Source of the DNA: Patescibacteria group bacterium
GTDB lineage: Bacteria > Patescibacteriota > Gracilibacteria > UM-FILTER-43-11
Reading direction: 5' to 3'
DNA: 18,327 bases
Assembly: GCA_029260985.1 (NCBI GenBank)
Contig: JAJDCE010000028.1
Location: 1-18,327 of the forward strand
Made by a program: the position numbers and the translations under genes. Below are positions 1 to 6,894 of this stretch, piece after piece (position 1 is the first letter of the stretch; each line of letters begins with the position of its first letter). The notes under the pieces were generated by a model, which worked only from the letters and a program-made list of their open reading frames with translations, was not told the DNA's origin and ran no database searches.

Positions 1-6
1 AATAAA

Positions 7-41
7 CTTAGTCCTTAGTCCCTATTCCTTAGTCCTTACAG
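7..41. repeat. Tandem heptad repeat upstream of the antiporter gene
   Basis: Five consecutive 7-bp units fill this stretch in strict register: CTTAGTC at 7-13 and again at 14-20, CCTATTC at 21-27, CTTAGTC at 28-34, and the decayed CTTACAG at 35-41. The array ends one base before the ATG at 43, so any leader or RBS of that gene lies inside it. No SD is visible. The array may continue to the left of the window edge. Confidence 0.7.
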
Positions 42-42
42 A

Positions 43-1200
43 ATGCCCGATTTTATGAACCTCCTCATCCTCATGGTAGTCGTCTGGACGGCAGGTAAAA
101 TCTTCCGCTCTTTAAAATTACCAGTGGTTTTTGGTGAATTAATTGGAGGGATCATAGTAGGACCAGCCGTTCTGGGAATGGTTTCCCCCGACAGTGAAAC
201 CATAAAAATACTAGCTGAATTAGGGATTTTCTTCCTCATGCTCCACGCAGGACTCGAAACCGATCATAAGGAAATTTTTAAATCCTCAAAAAAATCCCTC
301 TTGGTTGCTGCAGGAGGAACAACGCTCTCATTCATACTCGGTTATTTTGTCGCCCGTCTTTTCGGACAAGAAGTCATCGCTTCTCTTTTTATTGGAATGG
401 GACTTTCCATCACTGCCATCGCCATGGCAGCTCGGGTTTTCAAAGACTGCAAATTGCTCCACACCCGAATCAGCAATATTTCACTTGGTGCAGCTGTGAT
501 GGAGAACATATTTGCCCTCATTCTATTCTCAGTCATCGTCTCTTTAGCTGAACAGGGTTCAGTAGAATTATTACCGCTACTGTGGCTACTGACAAAAGTA
601 ATTATCTTCTTCGTGATTGTTATTTTTGCAGGTGTAAAATCGGCTCGTTATTTGAACAAAATCATCTACTTTGGCAACAAAGGCTTCACCTTAACCCTGA
701 TAATCGCCCTCCTCATGGGCCTTGTAGCCGAAGCCATTGGCCTCCATATGATCATTGGCGCCTTCCTAGCAGGCCTGTTTATAAATGAAGAAGTCTTGGA
801 CAAAAGAGTATTCGATAAAATTGAAGACCGGGTTTACGGCCTTAGTTATGGTTTCTTCGGACCGATCTTTTTCGCCAGCCTGGCTTTCCATCTGAACATC
901 GACCATTTCATCGGCGCCCCTTATTTTCTATTAGCTGTACTAGGTGTCGCTATCGTAGGAAAAATGGTTGGGAGCGGGCTTGCAGCTAAATGGCTAAAAC
1001 TTAGTAATTTAGAATCAGCGATTGTAGGACTTTCAATGAATAATCGTGGGGCCACTGAACTCGTGATCGCCACCCTCGGCCTTCAGCTCGGCATCATCAC
1101 TCAAAATGTATTCTCAATTTTGGTAGCTACTGCCTTCATCACCACTATCGTTTCAATCCTCTCCATATCGTTCTTATCAAAAAAACTCAAGAAAGCCTAA
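43..1200 (+). CDS. KefB/CPA2-type cation:proton antiporter, membrane domain only
   Basis: A polytopic membrane protein of 385 residues, likely exchanging K+ or Na+ for H+. Family marks are the early LPxVFGELxxGIIVGP segment (26-41), the GLSITAIAMAARV helix (120-131), the GK pair in the late helix (G306-K307) and NNRGATELVIA near the end (333-343). About 12 hydrophobic segments are visible, and the chain stops at a basic tail (KKLKKA) with no RCK/TrkA-N domain, so the regulatory half of KefB/KefC is absent. The usual acidic ion-binding pair (DD or QD) aligns with E154-N155 in AAVMENIFAL. ATG at 43 is used; the ATG at 55 is an alternative. The 3' end overlaps the convergent methyltransferase gene by 14 bp. 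The ion carried cannot be read from the sequence. Confidence 0.88.
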   Translation: MPDFMNLLILMVVVWTAGKIFRSLKLPVVFGELIGGIIVGPAVLGMVSPDSETIKILAELGIFFLMLHAGLETDHKEIFKSSKKSLLVAAGGTTLSFILGYFVARLFGQEVIASLFIGMGLSITAIAMAARVFKDCKLLHTRISNISLGAAVMENIFALILFSVIVSLAEQGSVELLPLLWLLTKVIIFFVIVIFAGVKSARYLNKIIYFGNKGFTLTLIIALLMGLVAEAIGLHMIIGAFLAGLFINEEVLDKRVFDKIEDRVYGLSYGFFGPIFFASLAFHLNIDHFIGAPYFLLAVLGVAIVGKMVGSGLAAKWLKLSNLESAIVGLSMNNRGATELVIATLGLQLGIITQNVFSILVATAFITTIVSILSISFLSKKLKKA

Positions 1201-2326
1201 ATCGATAAATCGCCCGACCAACGGCCTGATTCTCGCGCGAGTATTTTAATGGAACGGAGGAACCGGGAGTCAAACTATCTTGTTTAAATCCTAACTCATT
1301 AATCTTTTTAACAGTGGATTCCATTGTTCTCTCCTGGCCATTCCTGAGCCTGAAAAACGGCAACGCAGCCACTATTGGACCTTTAAATTTCATCTGCTTA
1401 ATCTTCTGAAAAAAGCGTGAATAAAGCTCATCAAGCTCAGCCTCGATTTGATCAAGTTTTTCAAGTTGAATATGAACATTATGAGGCAACCCCAAATCCC
1501 CCTCAAAAGCAATCGCATCATAGTTTTGATCTATCGGCTTCGTTGCATCATGGGCAAATAGCTCATAACTCACCGCTCTCAGCTCAAAGCTGTTTTTAAG
1601 CCATTCCACATTCTTTTTCGCCCCTTCAACCCGACCCGAATCAATATCAGACCCAATCATATCCCGTCCCATCAAAAGCCCCTCCATCACCAATGTTCCA
1701 CTACCACAAAAGGGATCCCAAACCTTACCGTCCACACCCGTTAAATTGATAAGAATTTGAGCAAGTTTTGGGGGAAGCATGCCCATATTCATATCCCTGA
1801 AAGGCTTATCAAAATCCCTTTTACTATAGCCATCGATATCCTGCACCCCAACAACCTCGCCAATTAAAAATGCCTTGTTCGTCTTTGCAATAACAATCTC
1901 AACCCCCTTCCCTTTAATCGACTTGTATTGGGCAGCTGAAATATTTCTGAAATCCTTATTTATAAAACGGGATTTAATCCCATCTGCTCTCAATTTCTTT
2001 TTCAATTTCATTAAAATCGGCCGCAGCTGCTTCTCTGAAAAGCTATAAACCGAAAGCCCATAATCCAATTTGGAATCCTGATAGTGAGAAGAAAGAACAT
2101 CCGCGAGGATCTGTATTTGATCTCCAATATTTGACTCACTCCGTACCCTTGCCACCTTAATACATCCCCCCAAATGATTGAATTCCGTTTGGTCAATATC
2201 CATTTCTGAATCCAGAAGAGCAAAGCTATCACCGCCCCTTCGCACATCCGCATTCGGGTAACGACAACGTAATTCTGCAATCGAGAGTTCAGGATGCTTG
2301 CCAAGGATGAAGCAATATGTTGACAT
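1187..2326 (-). CDS. THUMP/TRM11-like RNA methyltransferase family protein
   Basis: 379 residues. The N-terminal 160 residues look like the THUMP-type RNA-binding module seen in TRM11/TrmG10-like tRNA guanosine methylases. The C-terminal half is a Rossmann SAM methylase: motif I is D204-PFCGSGT, an acidic loop GSDID (225-229) should contact the SAM ribose, and HDAT (259-262) is the motif III region. The catalytic [DN]PPY motif expected about residues 270-281 is replaced by FEGDLGLP, so target or activity is uncertain. The C terminus keeps RENQAVGRAIYRF, typical of TRM11-like proteins. It reads toward the antiporter gene and overlaps it. Its start is 84 bp from the divergent transposase gene. 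No SD is present at the ATG. The most likely substrate is tRNA (N2-methylguanosine), by family only. Confidence 0.8.
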   Translation of the reverse strand: MSTYCFILGKHPELSIAELRCRYPNADVRRGGDSFALLDSEMDIDQTEFNHLGGCIKVARVRSESNIGDQIQILADVLSSHYQDSKLDYGLSVYSFSEKQLRPILMKLKKKLRADGIKSRFINKDFRNISAAQYKSIKGKGVEIVIAKTNKAFLIGEVVGVQDIDGYSKRDFDKPFRDMNMGMLPPKLAQILINLTGVDGKVWDPFCGSGTLVMEGLLMGRDMIGSDIDSGRVEGAKKNVEWLKNSFELRAVSYELFAHDATKPIDQNYDAIAFEGDLGLPHNVHIQLEKLDQIEAELDELYSRFFQKIKQMKFKGPIVAALPFFRLRNGQERTMESTVKKINELGFKQDSLTPGSSVPLKYSRENQAVGRAIYRFRLS

Positions 2327-2374
2327 ATTATAATTATTACACTATTATCCTATCCAATGTAAAGTCGATCTGCC

Positions 2375-2400
2375 TTTCCGACAATAGTATTATTCGGAAA
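2375..2400. repeat. Hairpin just upstream of the RAYT gene
   Basis: TTTCCGA (2375-2381) and TCGGAAA (2394-2400) form a 7-bp inverted repeat around a 12-base loop that itself contains AATA/TATT. It lies in the 84-bp divergent spacer, 10 bp before the transposase ATG. It may be a leader structure or an element end, but nothing else supports either. Confidence 0.4.
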
Positions 2401-2410
2401 AAGGTTTTTT

Positions 2411-2956
2411 ATGACTTTATTCAAAGATAAATATAGGGTTGAATCAGCACGTCTTCAATCATGGGGCTATTCATCTCCTGGTTATTATTATGTAACCATT
2501 TGCACAAAGGATCGTGCAGAATATTTTGGTGAAATTAGGAATGGAATTATGGGATTGAATGAAATTGGAATCCAGGCCGTATTTTGTATTCAAAAAATAT
2601 CATCACATTTCCCTCATGTAATTTTAGACGAATGGATCATTATGCCAAATCATATTCATTTGGTTATTATTATCAAATCAACCGTAGAGACGCAAAATTT
2701 TGCGTCTCTACAAAACGCAATTAAACCAAATTACAATAAATTCGGACCCCAATCAAAAAATTTGGCATCAATCATTCGAGGGTTCAAAATCGGTGTCACC
2801 AAATTTACAAGAAATAACAATGTTAATTTTCAATGGCAACCCCGATATTACGACCACATCATTCGAAATGATAATGAATTGTATCGAATTCGAAAATACA
2901 TCAAATATAACCCCCTAAAATGGGAAATAGACCGTAATAATCCAAACAATATCTAA
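2411..2956 (+). CDS. REP-associated tyrosine transposase (RAYT, Y1/HUH superfamily)
   Basis: 181 residues, the usual RAYT length. The single-strand DNA nuclease core is intact: the HUH motif appears as MPNHIHL (H81 and H83), and the catalytic tyrosine is most likely Y163 in RKYIKYNPLKW, following the usual YYDHIIRNDNELYRI helix. RAYTs act on imperfect palindromes (REP elements) rather than on a standard insertion-sequence end. The palindrome at 2684-2711 lies inside this frame, encoding residues 92-101 (VETQNFASLQ) in the variable linker between the HUH motif and the tyrosine helix. A second identical palindrome sits at 6949-6976. There are no flanking terminal repeats and no second transposase gene, as expected for a domesticated RAYT. 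No SD is visible before the ATG. Confidence 0.9.
   Translation: MTLFKDKYRVESARLQSWGYSSPGYYYVTICTKDRAEYFGEIRNGIMGLNEIGIQAVFCIQKISSHFPHVILDEWIIMPNHIHLVIIIKSTVETQNFASLQNAIKPNYNKFGPQSKNLASIIRGFKIGVTKFTRNNNVNFQWQPRYYDHIIRNDNELYRIRKYIKYNPLKWEIDRNNPNNI
2684..2711. repeat. 28-bp perfect palindrome (REP-like), copy 1, inside the RAYT gene
   Basis: The left half is GTAGAGACGCAAAA and the right half is its exact reverse complement, giving 14 bp per arm with no central spacer. An identical copy lies at 6949-6976 with unrelated flanks. Together with the RAYT gene around it, this is most simply the cognate REP-type element. It is translated in frame as V-E-T-Q-N-F-A-S-L-Q. Confidence 0.88.
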
Positions 2957-2970
2957 ATTGAATTTTCATC

Positions 2971-3444
2971 ATGAATAAATCCCAACACATCAACCTAATC
3001 ATTTCAGCATTCCTAATTCTAATAATTGGATTAACAACAGGCTATTCAATGGGCTATTTCAAGGCAAAACAGAGCCAATTTCCCAAATTTAAATGGATAA
3101 ATGATATCAATCCTAATATTTCAACCGTTAAACTACTAAAGATAGAAGGAAATCACCTAAAAGGAGAAATTGTAGGACAAGAAACCAGAATTGCCTATCA
3201 TCCGGACAAAATACTCACGCTGCTACCAGGTGAAACCTTTGATATCCCCCTAAGCCAAGTCCAACTGGATAGTTACTATCAGAGTAACAAAATACCGGAA
3301 AACGCACTATTTGTAGCCAGTAAGAAAGGGAAATATTATTACTCGGTATTCGATTCAAGCGCCTACAGGATTAAAAACGAGAACCGGGTTTATTTTTCAG
3401 AGGAATCAGAAGCCGAAAAAAGAGGTTATTTAAAACGAGAGTAG
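2971..3444 (+). CDS. Membrane-anchored hypothetical protein with a degenerate Ada-like C-terminal motif
   Basis: 157 residues. One hydrophobic helix spans about residues 9-29 (LIISAFLILIIGLTTGYSMGY), predicting a single-pass anchor with most of the protein outside. The last 45 residues read FVASKKGKYYY, then AYRIKNENRVYF, then AEKRGYL. This matches the shape of the small Ada-like metal-binding modules found at the ends of many exported proteins (VASKxGxxYHxxxC, IKxxNxVxF, AxxxGY), but the usual Cys ligands are replaced by Tyr and Ser, so metal binding looks lost. It starts 14 bp after the transposase stop and may be read through from it. No function is assigned. Confidence 0.65.
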   Translation: MNKSQHINLIISAFLILIIGLTTGYSMGYFKAKQSQFPKFKWINDINPNISTVKLLKIEGNHLKGEIVGQETRIAYHPDKILTLLPGETFDIPLSQVQLDSYYQSNKIPENALFVASKKGKYYYSVFDSSAYRIKNENRVYFSEESEAEKRGYLKRE

Positions 3445-3446
3445 CC

Positions 3447-3475
3447 TTGTACAAAACCCGTAATTTTGATATAAT
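3447..3475 (+). promoter_or_regulatory. Extended -10 promoter for the TIM-barrel gene
   Basis: A perfect TATAAT (3470-3475) is preceded by TGA (3467-3469), giving an extended -10. A weak -35 TTGTAC lies 17 bp upstream (3447-3452). The ATG of the next gene is 25 bp downstream of the -10. Confidence 0.65.
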
Positions 3476-3500
3476 ATAAAGGTAAATAAAAAAACAAAAA

Positions 3501-4241
3501 ATGATTGCACTTCACAGCTCATCACTGCATAAGTACGGATTAAACCGTATTTTTGAATTGGCCAAAGCTGCTGGATATGATGGAATCGAGGTTGAAGTCG
3601 ATAAAAGCAACTACGACACTCAAAACGCCGAATACATCAAGAAGTTATCCACAAAATTCAAATTACCAATTGTTGCCCTTCACGCTCCTGCCAATGGCAC
3701 CGAAAAAAGTGTAGAACATGTGATTGAAATGGCCGTGTATTTAAAATGCCCTGTAGTCGTCATCACACCGCCTAAGCTAACAGACTTTAAATTCACCCGA
3801 TGGCTCAAAAAAGAAGTGCCTCTTATTCGTAAAAAGAAAGGAATTGATATCGCTCTTACCAATACGGGAGGAAAAACATTTCTTGGATTCTTACCCGAAA
3901 GAGCTTTAAACGACATGTCCGACCTCAAAAAATTCGGCATGGTAGTCCTGGACTGCTCGATGACCGCTTCCAAAAAACAGGATTTGATCCGTTTTTATGA
4001 ACACATGAAGAAGCTCATTGTTCATGTTCACCTTTCAAACGTTCGACGCCGAAAGGAATACTCCCTACCGAACGAAGGCATTCTCCCGCTCGAGAGCTTC
4101 CTGAAAAAATTAAAAGACAATGAATTCGATGGTTCAATCAGTGTCAGGGTAAAACCCACTGAACTTTCCGCTGGAGATGACGATAAAGTAGTCAAGAAAT
4201 TAAAGAAAGTAAAAAACTTCATCGAAGACTATATAAAATAA
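3501..4241 (+). CDS. Sugar phosphate isomerase/epimerase-like TIM-barrel protein (AP endonuclease 2 superfamily)
   Basis: 246 residues. The order of motifs matches the xylose isomerase-like TIM barrel: a first strand with IALHSSS, then the YDGIEVEVD strand, LPIVALHAPAN (about 55-65), a CPVVVITPP strand, GMVVLDCSMT, and finally VHVHLSNVRRRKEYSLPNEGILPLESFLKKLKDNEFDG, the stretch that usually carries metal-binding His and a Gly-Glu pair. The members of this superfamily include sugar isomerases, epimerases and endonuclease IV. The short length and sparse metal ligands do not let me choose a reaction. It has its own extended -10 promoter and stands between the RAYT region and the rpmH operon. Confidence 0.75.
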   Translation: MIALHSSSLHKYGLNRIFELAKAAGYDGIEVEVDKSNYDTQNAEYIKKLSTKFKLPIVALHAPANGTEKSVEHVIEMAVYLKCPVVVITPPKLTDFKFTRWLKKEVPLIRKKKGIDIALTNTGGKTFLGFLPERALNDMSDLKKFGMVVLDCSMTASKKQDLIRFYEHMKKLIVHVHLSNVRRRKEYSLPNEGILPLESFLKKLKDNEFDGSISVRVKPTELSAGDDDKVVKKLKKVKNFIEDYIK

Positions 4242-4278
4242 GGTCAAAATAAGTGTGAAAGGTTAAGTAGATTACGAT

Positions 4279-4307
4279 TTGACTTTTTAGTCGAAGAGCA
4301 ATAAACT
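4279..4307 (+). promoter_or_regulatory. Promoter of the rpmH-rnpA-yidC-jag operon
   Basis: TTGACT (4279-4284, five of six to consensus) and TAAACT (4302-4307, four of six) are separated by exactly 17 bp. The predicted start of transcription is near 4314, leaving a leader of only about 20 bases before the rpmH ATG, with no SD in it. Confidence 0.6.
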
Positions 4308-4335
4308 AGCTAAGCCTTTTTAACGAACCAAACGA

Positions 4336-4464
4336 ATGCTTAGTAAACGCAACCAACGCAAAATGCACAAACGACATGGCTTTCAGGCAAGAATGTCTAC
4401 GAAAGGGGGTAAGAAAGTAATCAACCGCCGACGAAGCAAGGGAAGACAAAAACTCAGTGTCTAA
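4336..4464 (+). CDS. rpmH: Ribosomal protein bL34
   Basis: 42 residues, very basic, a structural protein of the large ribosomal subunit. The core HGFQARMSTKGGKKVINRRR, followed by SKGRQKL, is the bL34 signature. The N terminus is shorter than the usual KRTxQPS form and reads MLSKRNQRKMHKR. An in-frame stop at 4321 and the absence of another ATG fix the start at 4336. It is the first gene of the conserved rpmH-rnpA-yidC-jag operon, with three bases between its stop and rnpA. The gene is short enough to be missed by ORF cut-offs. Confidence 0.95.
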   Translation: MLSKRNQRKMHKRHGFQARMSTKGGKKVINRRRSKGRQKLSV

Positions 4465-4467
4465 TTT

Positions 4468-4806
4468 ATGCTGAGCAAATTAAACCGCATTGGAAACAAA
4501 GGGGTCATAGAAAAGCTATTCAAAAACGGAGACCTCTACAAAACTAAGCATCTGATCTTTAAGTTTGAAAAGCAAAAGGATGGACCTTCAAAATTCGCAA
4601 TCAGTGTCAGCAAAAAAATCTATAAAAGCGCTGTTAAACGGAATAAGCTAAGACGACAGATTTATGACGCCATCCGCCTGAACTTGCCCACGTCCAAAGA
4701 CAGTCTCTTTGCCCTGATCATCGCCAGAAACACAATATCCGACCAAAAACTGACGTTTAAAGAGTTGGAGCAGAGCATCAATCGTTTTTTTAATACTATC
4801 AAATAG
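4468..4806 (+). CDS. rnpA: Ribonuclease P protein component
   Basis: 112 residues, normal for the family. It is the protein cofactor that helps RNase P RNA bind and cleave pre-tRNA leaders. The diagnostic RNR-type stretch is AVKRNKLRRQIYDAI, preceded by FAISVSKKIYKS, and the N terminus has the LNRIGNKGVIEKLFKNG start common to RnpA. Three bases separate it from rpmH and one base separates its stop from the yidC ATG, so translational coupling is likely. The RNase P RNA gene is not in this window. Confidence 0.95.
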   Translation: MLSKLNRIGNKGVIEKLFKNGDLYKTKHLIFKFEKQKDGPSKFAISVSKKIYKSAVKRNKLRRQIYDAIRLNLPTSKDSLFALIIARNTISDQKLTFKELEQSINRFFNTIK

Positions 4807-4807
4807 C

Positions 4808-5974
4808 ATGCAAAGCAAACTCCTAAGATTTCTATTTTTCTTCCTTGTGTTCTTGATCGTATTTCAGCTATTCGGACAAAGAAACTCAAAACAAAATAAC
4901 TCAGGAGACGATATTCTGATCAGCTCGAAGTCGAAGTTTACAATCGGAAAGGTGGTAATTTTGGATATCGAAAATCAGAGCAGTAAAGAGATTGCCATCG
5001 AAAACAACTGCCCAAATAATCCTCTTCTTGTTGAATACTATCAAAATGGAGAATGGGTCAAAAAAGAGGCAGTATTAGAAGATAATGAGAAGTGTGATGA
5101 AACCAAAGGCGTGAAAGTCAGCCCCGAAGAGAGCACAAAAGTTAATTTCGGTCTCTGGAATTACGAATTGTTCAGCGAAATCGGCCGATACCGGATCACC
5201 TACGAAACGATTTTGGAGGATCGAACCAAAAACTACACACACGAATTCAGCATCGTTAAACCTTCGCTGATCAAAAGAGGTTGGAACGCCCTGCTCTACA
5301 AACCCATTTTCAACACCCTGTTCTTCTTCGTCTCCAAGCTACCTGGAAACAGTTTAGGATGGGCCATCATCCTACTCACGATACTCATCAAACTCATTTT
5401 GCTCGGCCCCAATCAGAAAGCCCTTAAATCCCAAAAGCAGCTACAGCGAGTTCAGCCTCAATTGGATGCCTTAAAGCAGAAGTATAAGAACGACCCTCAA
5501 AGGTTAGCTCAGGAAACCATGGGTATCTGGAAAAAACACAAAGTGAGCCCTATGGGCAGTTGCCTCCCCATGCTGATCCAATTCCCTATTCTAATCGCCC
5601 TCTTCTACGTCGTCCGGGATGGCCTCAGCATCACAAACCTGGATCTCTTTTACGCCCCGCTTAAGGACTTTGATTTATCAATGGTGGATCCTCTTTTCCT
5701 CGGACTGAACCTAACCAAGGTAAACGCACTGATCCTTCCACTTATTATTGGAGGGCTTCAATTCATCCAAATCAACTTAAGCCTGGCCAAAACCAAGAAA
5801 TCTTCTGGTGGACCAGCAGCTATGCCCATGATGAATAACATGATGAAATTCATGATGCCGGTAATGATCGCCATTTTTACAGCCAGCTTACCCGCTGCCG
5901 TTGGTTTTTATTGGGGCACATCAACCCTATTCGCCATTGGTCAGCAATTAGTAGTTAATTACTCCAAAGACTAA
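4808..5974 (+). CDS. yidC: Membrane protein insertase YidC with an Ig-like extracytoplasmic domain
   Basis: 388 residues. YidC inserts membrane proteins, alone or with SecYEG. The C-terminal half has the Oxa1/YidC core: LGWAIILLTILIKLILLG with K195 at the position of the conserved groove arginine, the cytoplasmic loop QKQLQRVQPQLDALKQKYKNDP, then MGSCLPMLIQFPILIALFYV and the final MPVMIAIFTASLPAAVGFYW helix. Residues 1-23 are a membrane anchor. Between them, about 35-150 form a beta-rich segment with two cysteines (C68, C96) that resembles an immunoglobulin-like fold more than the large Gram-negative periplasmic domain, and which Gram-positive YidC lacks. A hairpin overlaps the stop codon. 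It is third in the rpmH operon. Confidence 0.95.
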   Translation: MQSKLLRFLFFFLVFLIVFQLFGQRNSKQNNSGDDILISSKSKFTIGKVVILDIENQSSKEIAIENNCPNNPLLVEYYQNGEWVKKEAVLEDNEKCDETKGVKVSPEESTKVNFGLWNYELFSEIGRYRITYETILEDRTKNYTHEFSIVKPSLIKRGWNALLYKPIFNTLFFFVSKLPGNSLGWAIILLTILIKLILLGPNQKALKSQKQLQRVQPQLDALKQKYKNDPQRLAQETMGIWKKHKVSPMGSCLPMLIQFPILIALFYVVRDGLSITNLDLFYAPLKDFDLSMVDPLFLGLNLTKVNALILPLIIGGLQFIQINLSLAKTKKSSGGPAAMPMMNNMMKFMMPVMIAIFTASLPAAVGFYWGTSTLFAIGQQLVVNYSKD

Positions 5975-5982
5975 TTTGGAGT
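5961..5982 (+). other. Hairpin with the yidC stop codon in its loop
   Basis: ACTCCAAA (5961-5968) pairs exactly with TTTGGAGT (5975-5982); the six-base loop GACTAA holds the last sense codon and the TAA stop. There is no U-run after it, so it is not a classic intrinsic terminator. It could moderate transcription or mRNA stability between yidC and jag. Confidence 0.5.
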
Positions 5983-6030
5983 TTAAAAACAAACAGACAT
6001 CGTGTATGGTAATTACGTTAATTGACGAAC

Positions 6031-6492
6031 ATGGAACTACTCATTAAAGAAACCTTGGAGAAGCTCCTGAGCATCCTTGGGATCTCATTCACAGGGATCA
6101 AAATCACTAAAGAAGCGGAAAACGCCTACTACACCGAGATTGAAACCGACAATACGAGTCTTTTGATTGGATGGCACGGCGAAACCATTGCCTCAGTTCA
6201 GCATTTACTGAAGTGTTTATTATGGAAACAAGGAGCAGAAAGCAAAACCCAGGTAATAGTGGACGTAGACGGGTACAAGAAAAGACAGGAGGAAAGTGTG
6301 ATCAGGCTAGCTGAACGAAAGGCAGACTACGCATCCGCCAACCAAAAAGAAATCAAACTTCCACCAATGAACGCTTACTTCAGACGAAAAATCCATCTTC
6401 ACCTGGCCGAAAGTGAAAAATTCAAAGATCTAGTCACCACAGACAGTGTGGGCGAAGGAGATCAAAGACAAGTACGAATTATCCCCAAATAA
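6031..6492 (+). CDS. jag: KH-R3H RNA-binding protein Jag/KhpB
   Basis: 153 residues from the ATG at 6031; a TTG nine bases upstream is possible but less likely. The KH domain has its GxxG loop as IGWHGETIASVQHLL (about 47-61), and the C-terminal R3H domain reads MNAYFRRKIHLHLAE, ending in a GEGDQRQVRIIP strand typical of Jag. The protein binds RNA in the cytoplasm and is nearly always beside yidC. The longer N-terminal Jag domain of Firmicutes homologues is absent. The gene lies 56 bp after yidC. Confidence 0.92.
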   Translation: MELLIKETLEKLLSILGISFTGIKITKEAENAYYTEIETDNTSLLIGWHGETIASVQHLLKCLLWKQGAESKTQVIVDVDGYKKRQEESVIRLAERKADYASANQKEIKLPPMNAYFRRKIHLHLAESEKFKDLVTTDSVGEGDQRQVRIIPK

Positions 6493-6549
6493 TAGAAGTT
6501 CAACAAGTCGATCCCTCCCCCTGAAAAAGCGAGAGTTCTTTAAATGTAT

Positions 6550-6577
6550 TTGACAGTAAGTCCAAAATACTTATAAT
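6550..6577 (+). promoter_or_regulatory. Consensus sigma-70-type promoter
   Basis: TTGACA (6550-6555) and TATAAT (6572-6577) are both perfect, with a 16-bp spacer. It is the strongest-looking promoter in the window. A dyad TGAATCA (6577-6583) and TGATTCA (6603-6609) begins at the last base of the -10, so it could be an operator or a 5' RNA stem. Confidence 0.85.
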
Positions 6578-6648
6578 GAATCAGGTTTTGGTATATTTTT
6601 TGTGATTCACCGTGCACAACAGTGTTAGGAAATAGGAGGAGGCGTTTG

Positions 6649-6846
6649 ATGAAACGGTACCAGCTAGAAAATGAGAAAGCGGCAAAAAGCTTTGCTCTTC
6701 TCATGAAATGTCTCAACAGGGAGATGGACGTCAGATGGACTCAGAGCTCAGTAACAGTTCAATCAAGGCATCCCAAAGGAGTAGATATCTTCAATCCCTT
6801 CGTAGACATGCCATCGGTTGTCGAAGTCACAGACCAACCACGATAG
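6649..6846 (+). CDS. Small hypothetical protein with very strong expression signals
   Basis: 65 residues from the ATG at 6649, which follows a duplicated AGGAGG (6634-6642) at a spacing of 6 bases, by far the best SD in the window. An upstream TTG in frame at 6622 is less likely. The product is soluble, without signal peptide or membrane segment: a helical N-terminal half (MKRYQLENEKAAKSFALLMK) and a C-terminal half with VRWTQSSVTVQ and VDIFNPFVDMPSVVEV. I recognise no family. It is bracketed by a consensus promoter at 6550-6577 and a terminator at 6895-6925, so it forms a one-gene unit of about 340 bases. The leader and tail are long for so short a gene, and the unit could instead be, or also be, a structured RNA. 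Confidence 0.55.
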   Translation: MKRYQLENEKAAKSFALLMKCLNREMDVRWTQSSVTVQSRHPKGVDIFNPFVDMPSVVEVTDQPR

Positions 6847-6853
6847 GCGCCAA

Positions 6854-6872
6854 GGCCGCGCATGCGCGAGCC
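6854..6872 (+). other. GC-rich hairpin after the small ORF
   Basis: GGCCGCG (6854-6860) pairs with CGCG-A-GCC (6865-6872) around the loop CATG, with one bulged A. It lies 7 bp after the stop at 6846 and before the main terminator, and is much richer in GC than its surroundings. No U-run follows. Confidence 0.45.
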
Positions 6873-6894
6873 GGCCCTTCACCACCCCAAACCC

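Noticed and set aside
3645..3653. A perfect DnaA-box sequence TTATCCACA, near the rpmH operon that often borders oriC.
   Set aside because: It is single, lies inside a coding region, and no cluster of boxes, AT-rich unwinding element or dnaA gene is nearby.
4321..4464. Possible frameshift at the start of rpmH, since another frame shows a TNQT/TQPT-like reading close to the usual bL34 start.
   Set aside because: The alternative frame has no start codon and has stops; the called frame gives a complete, typical bL34 core.
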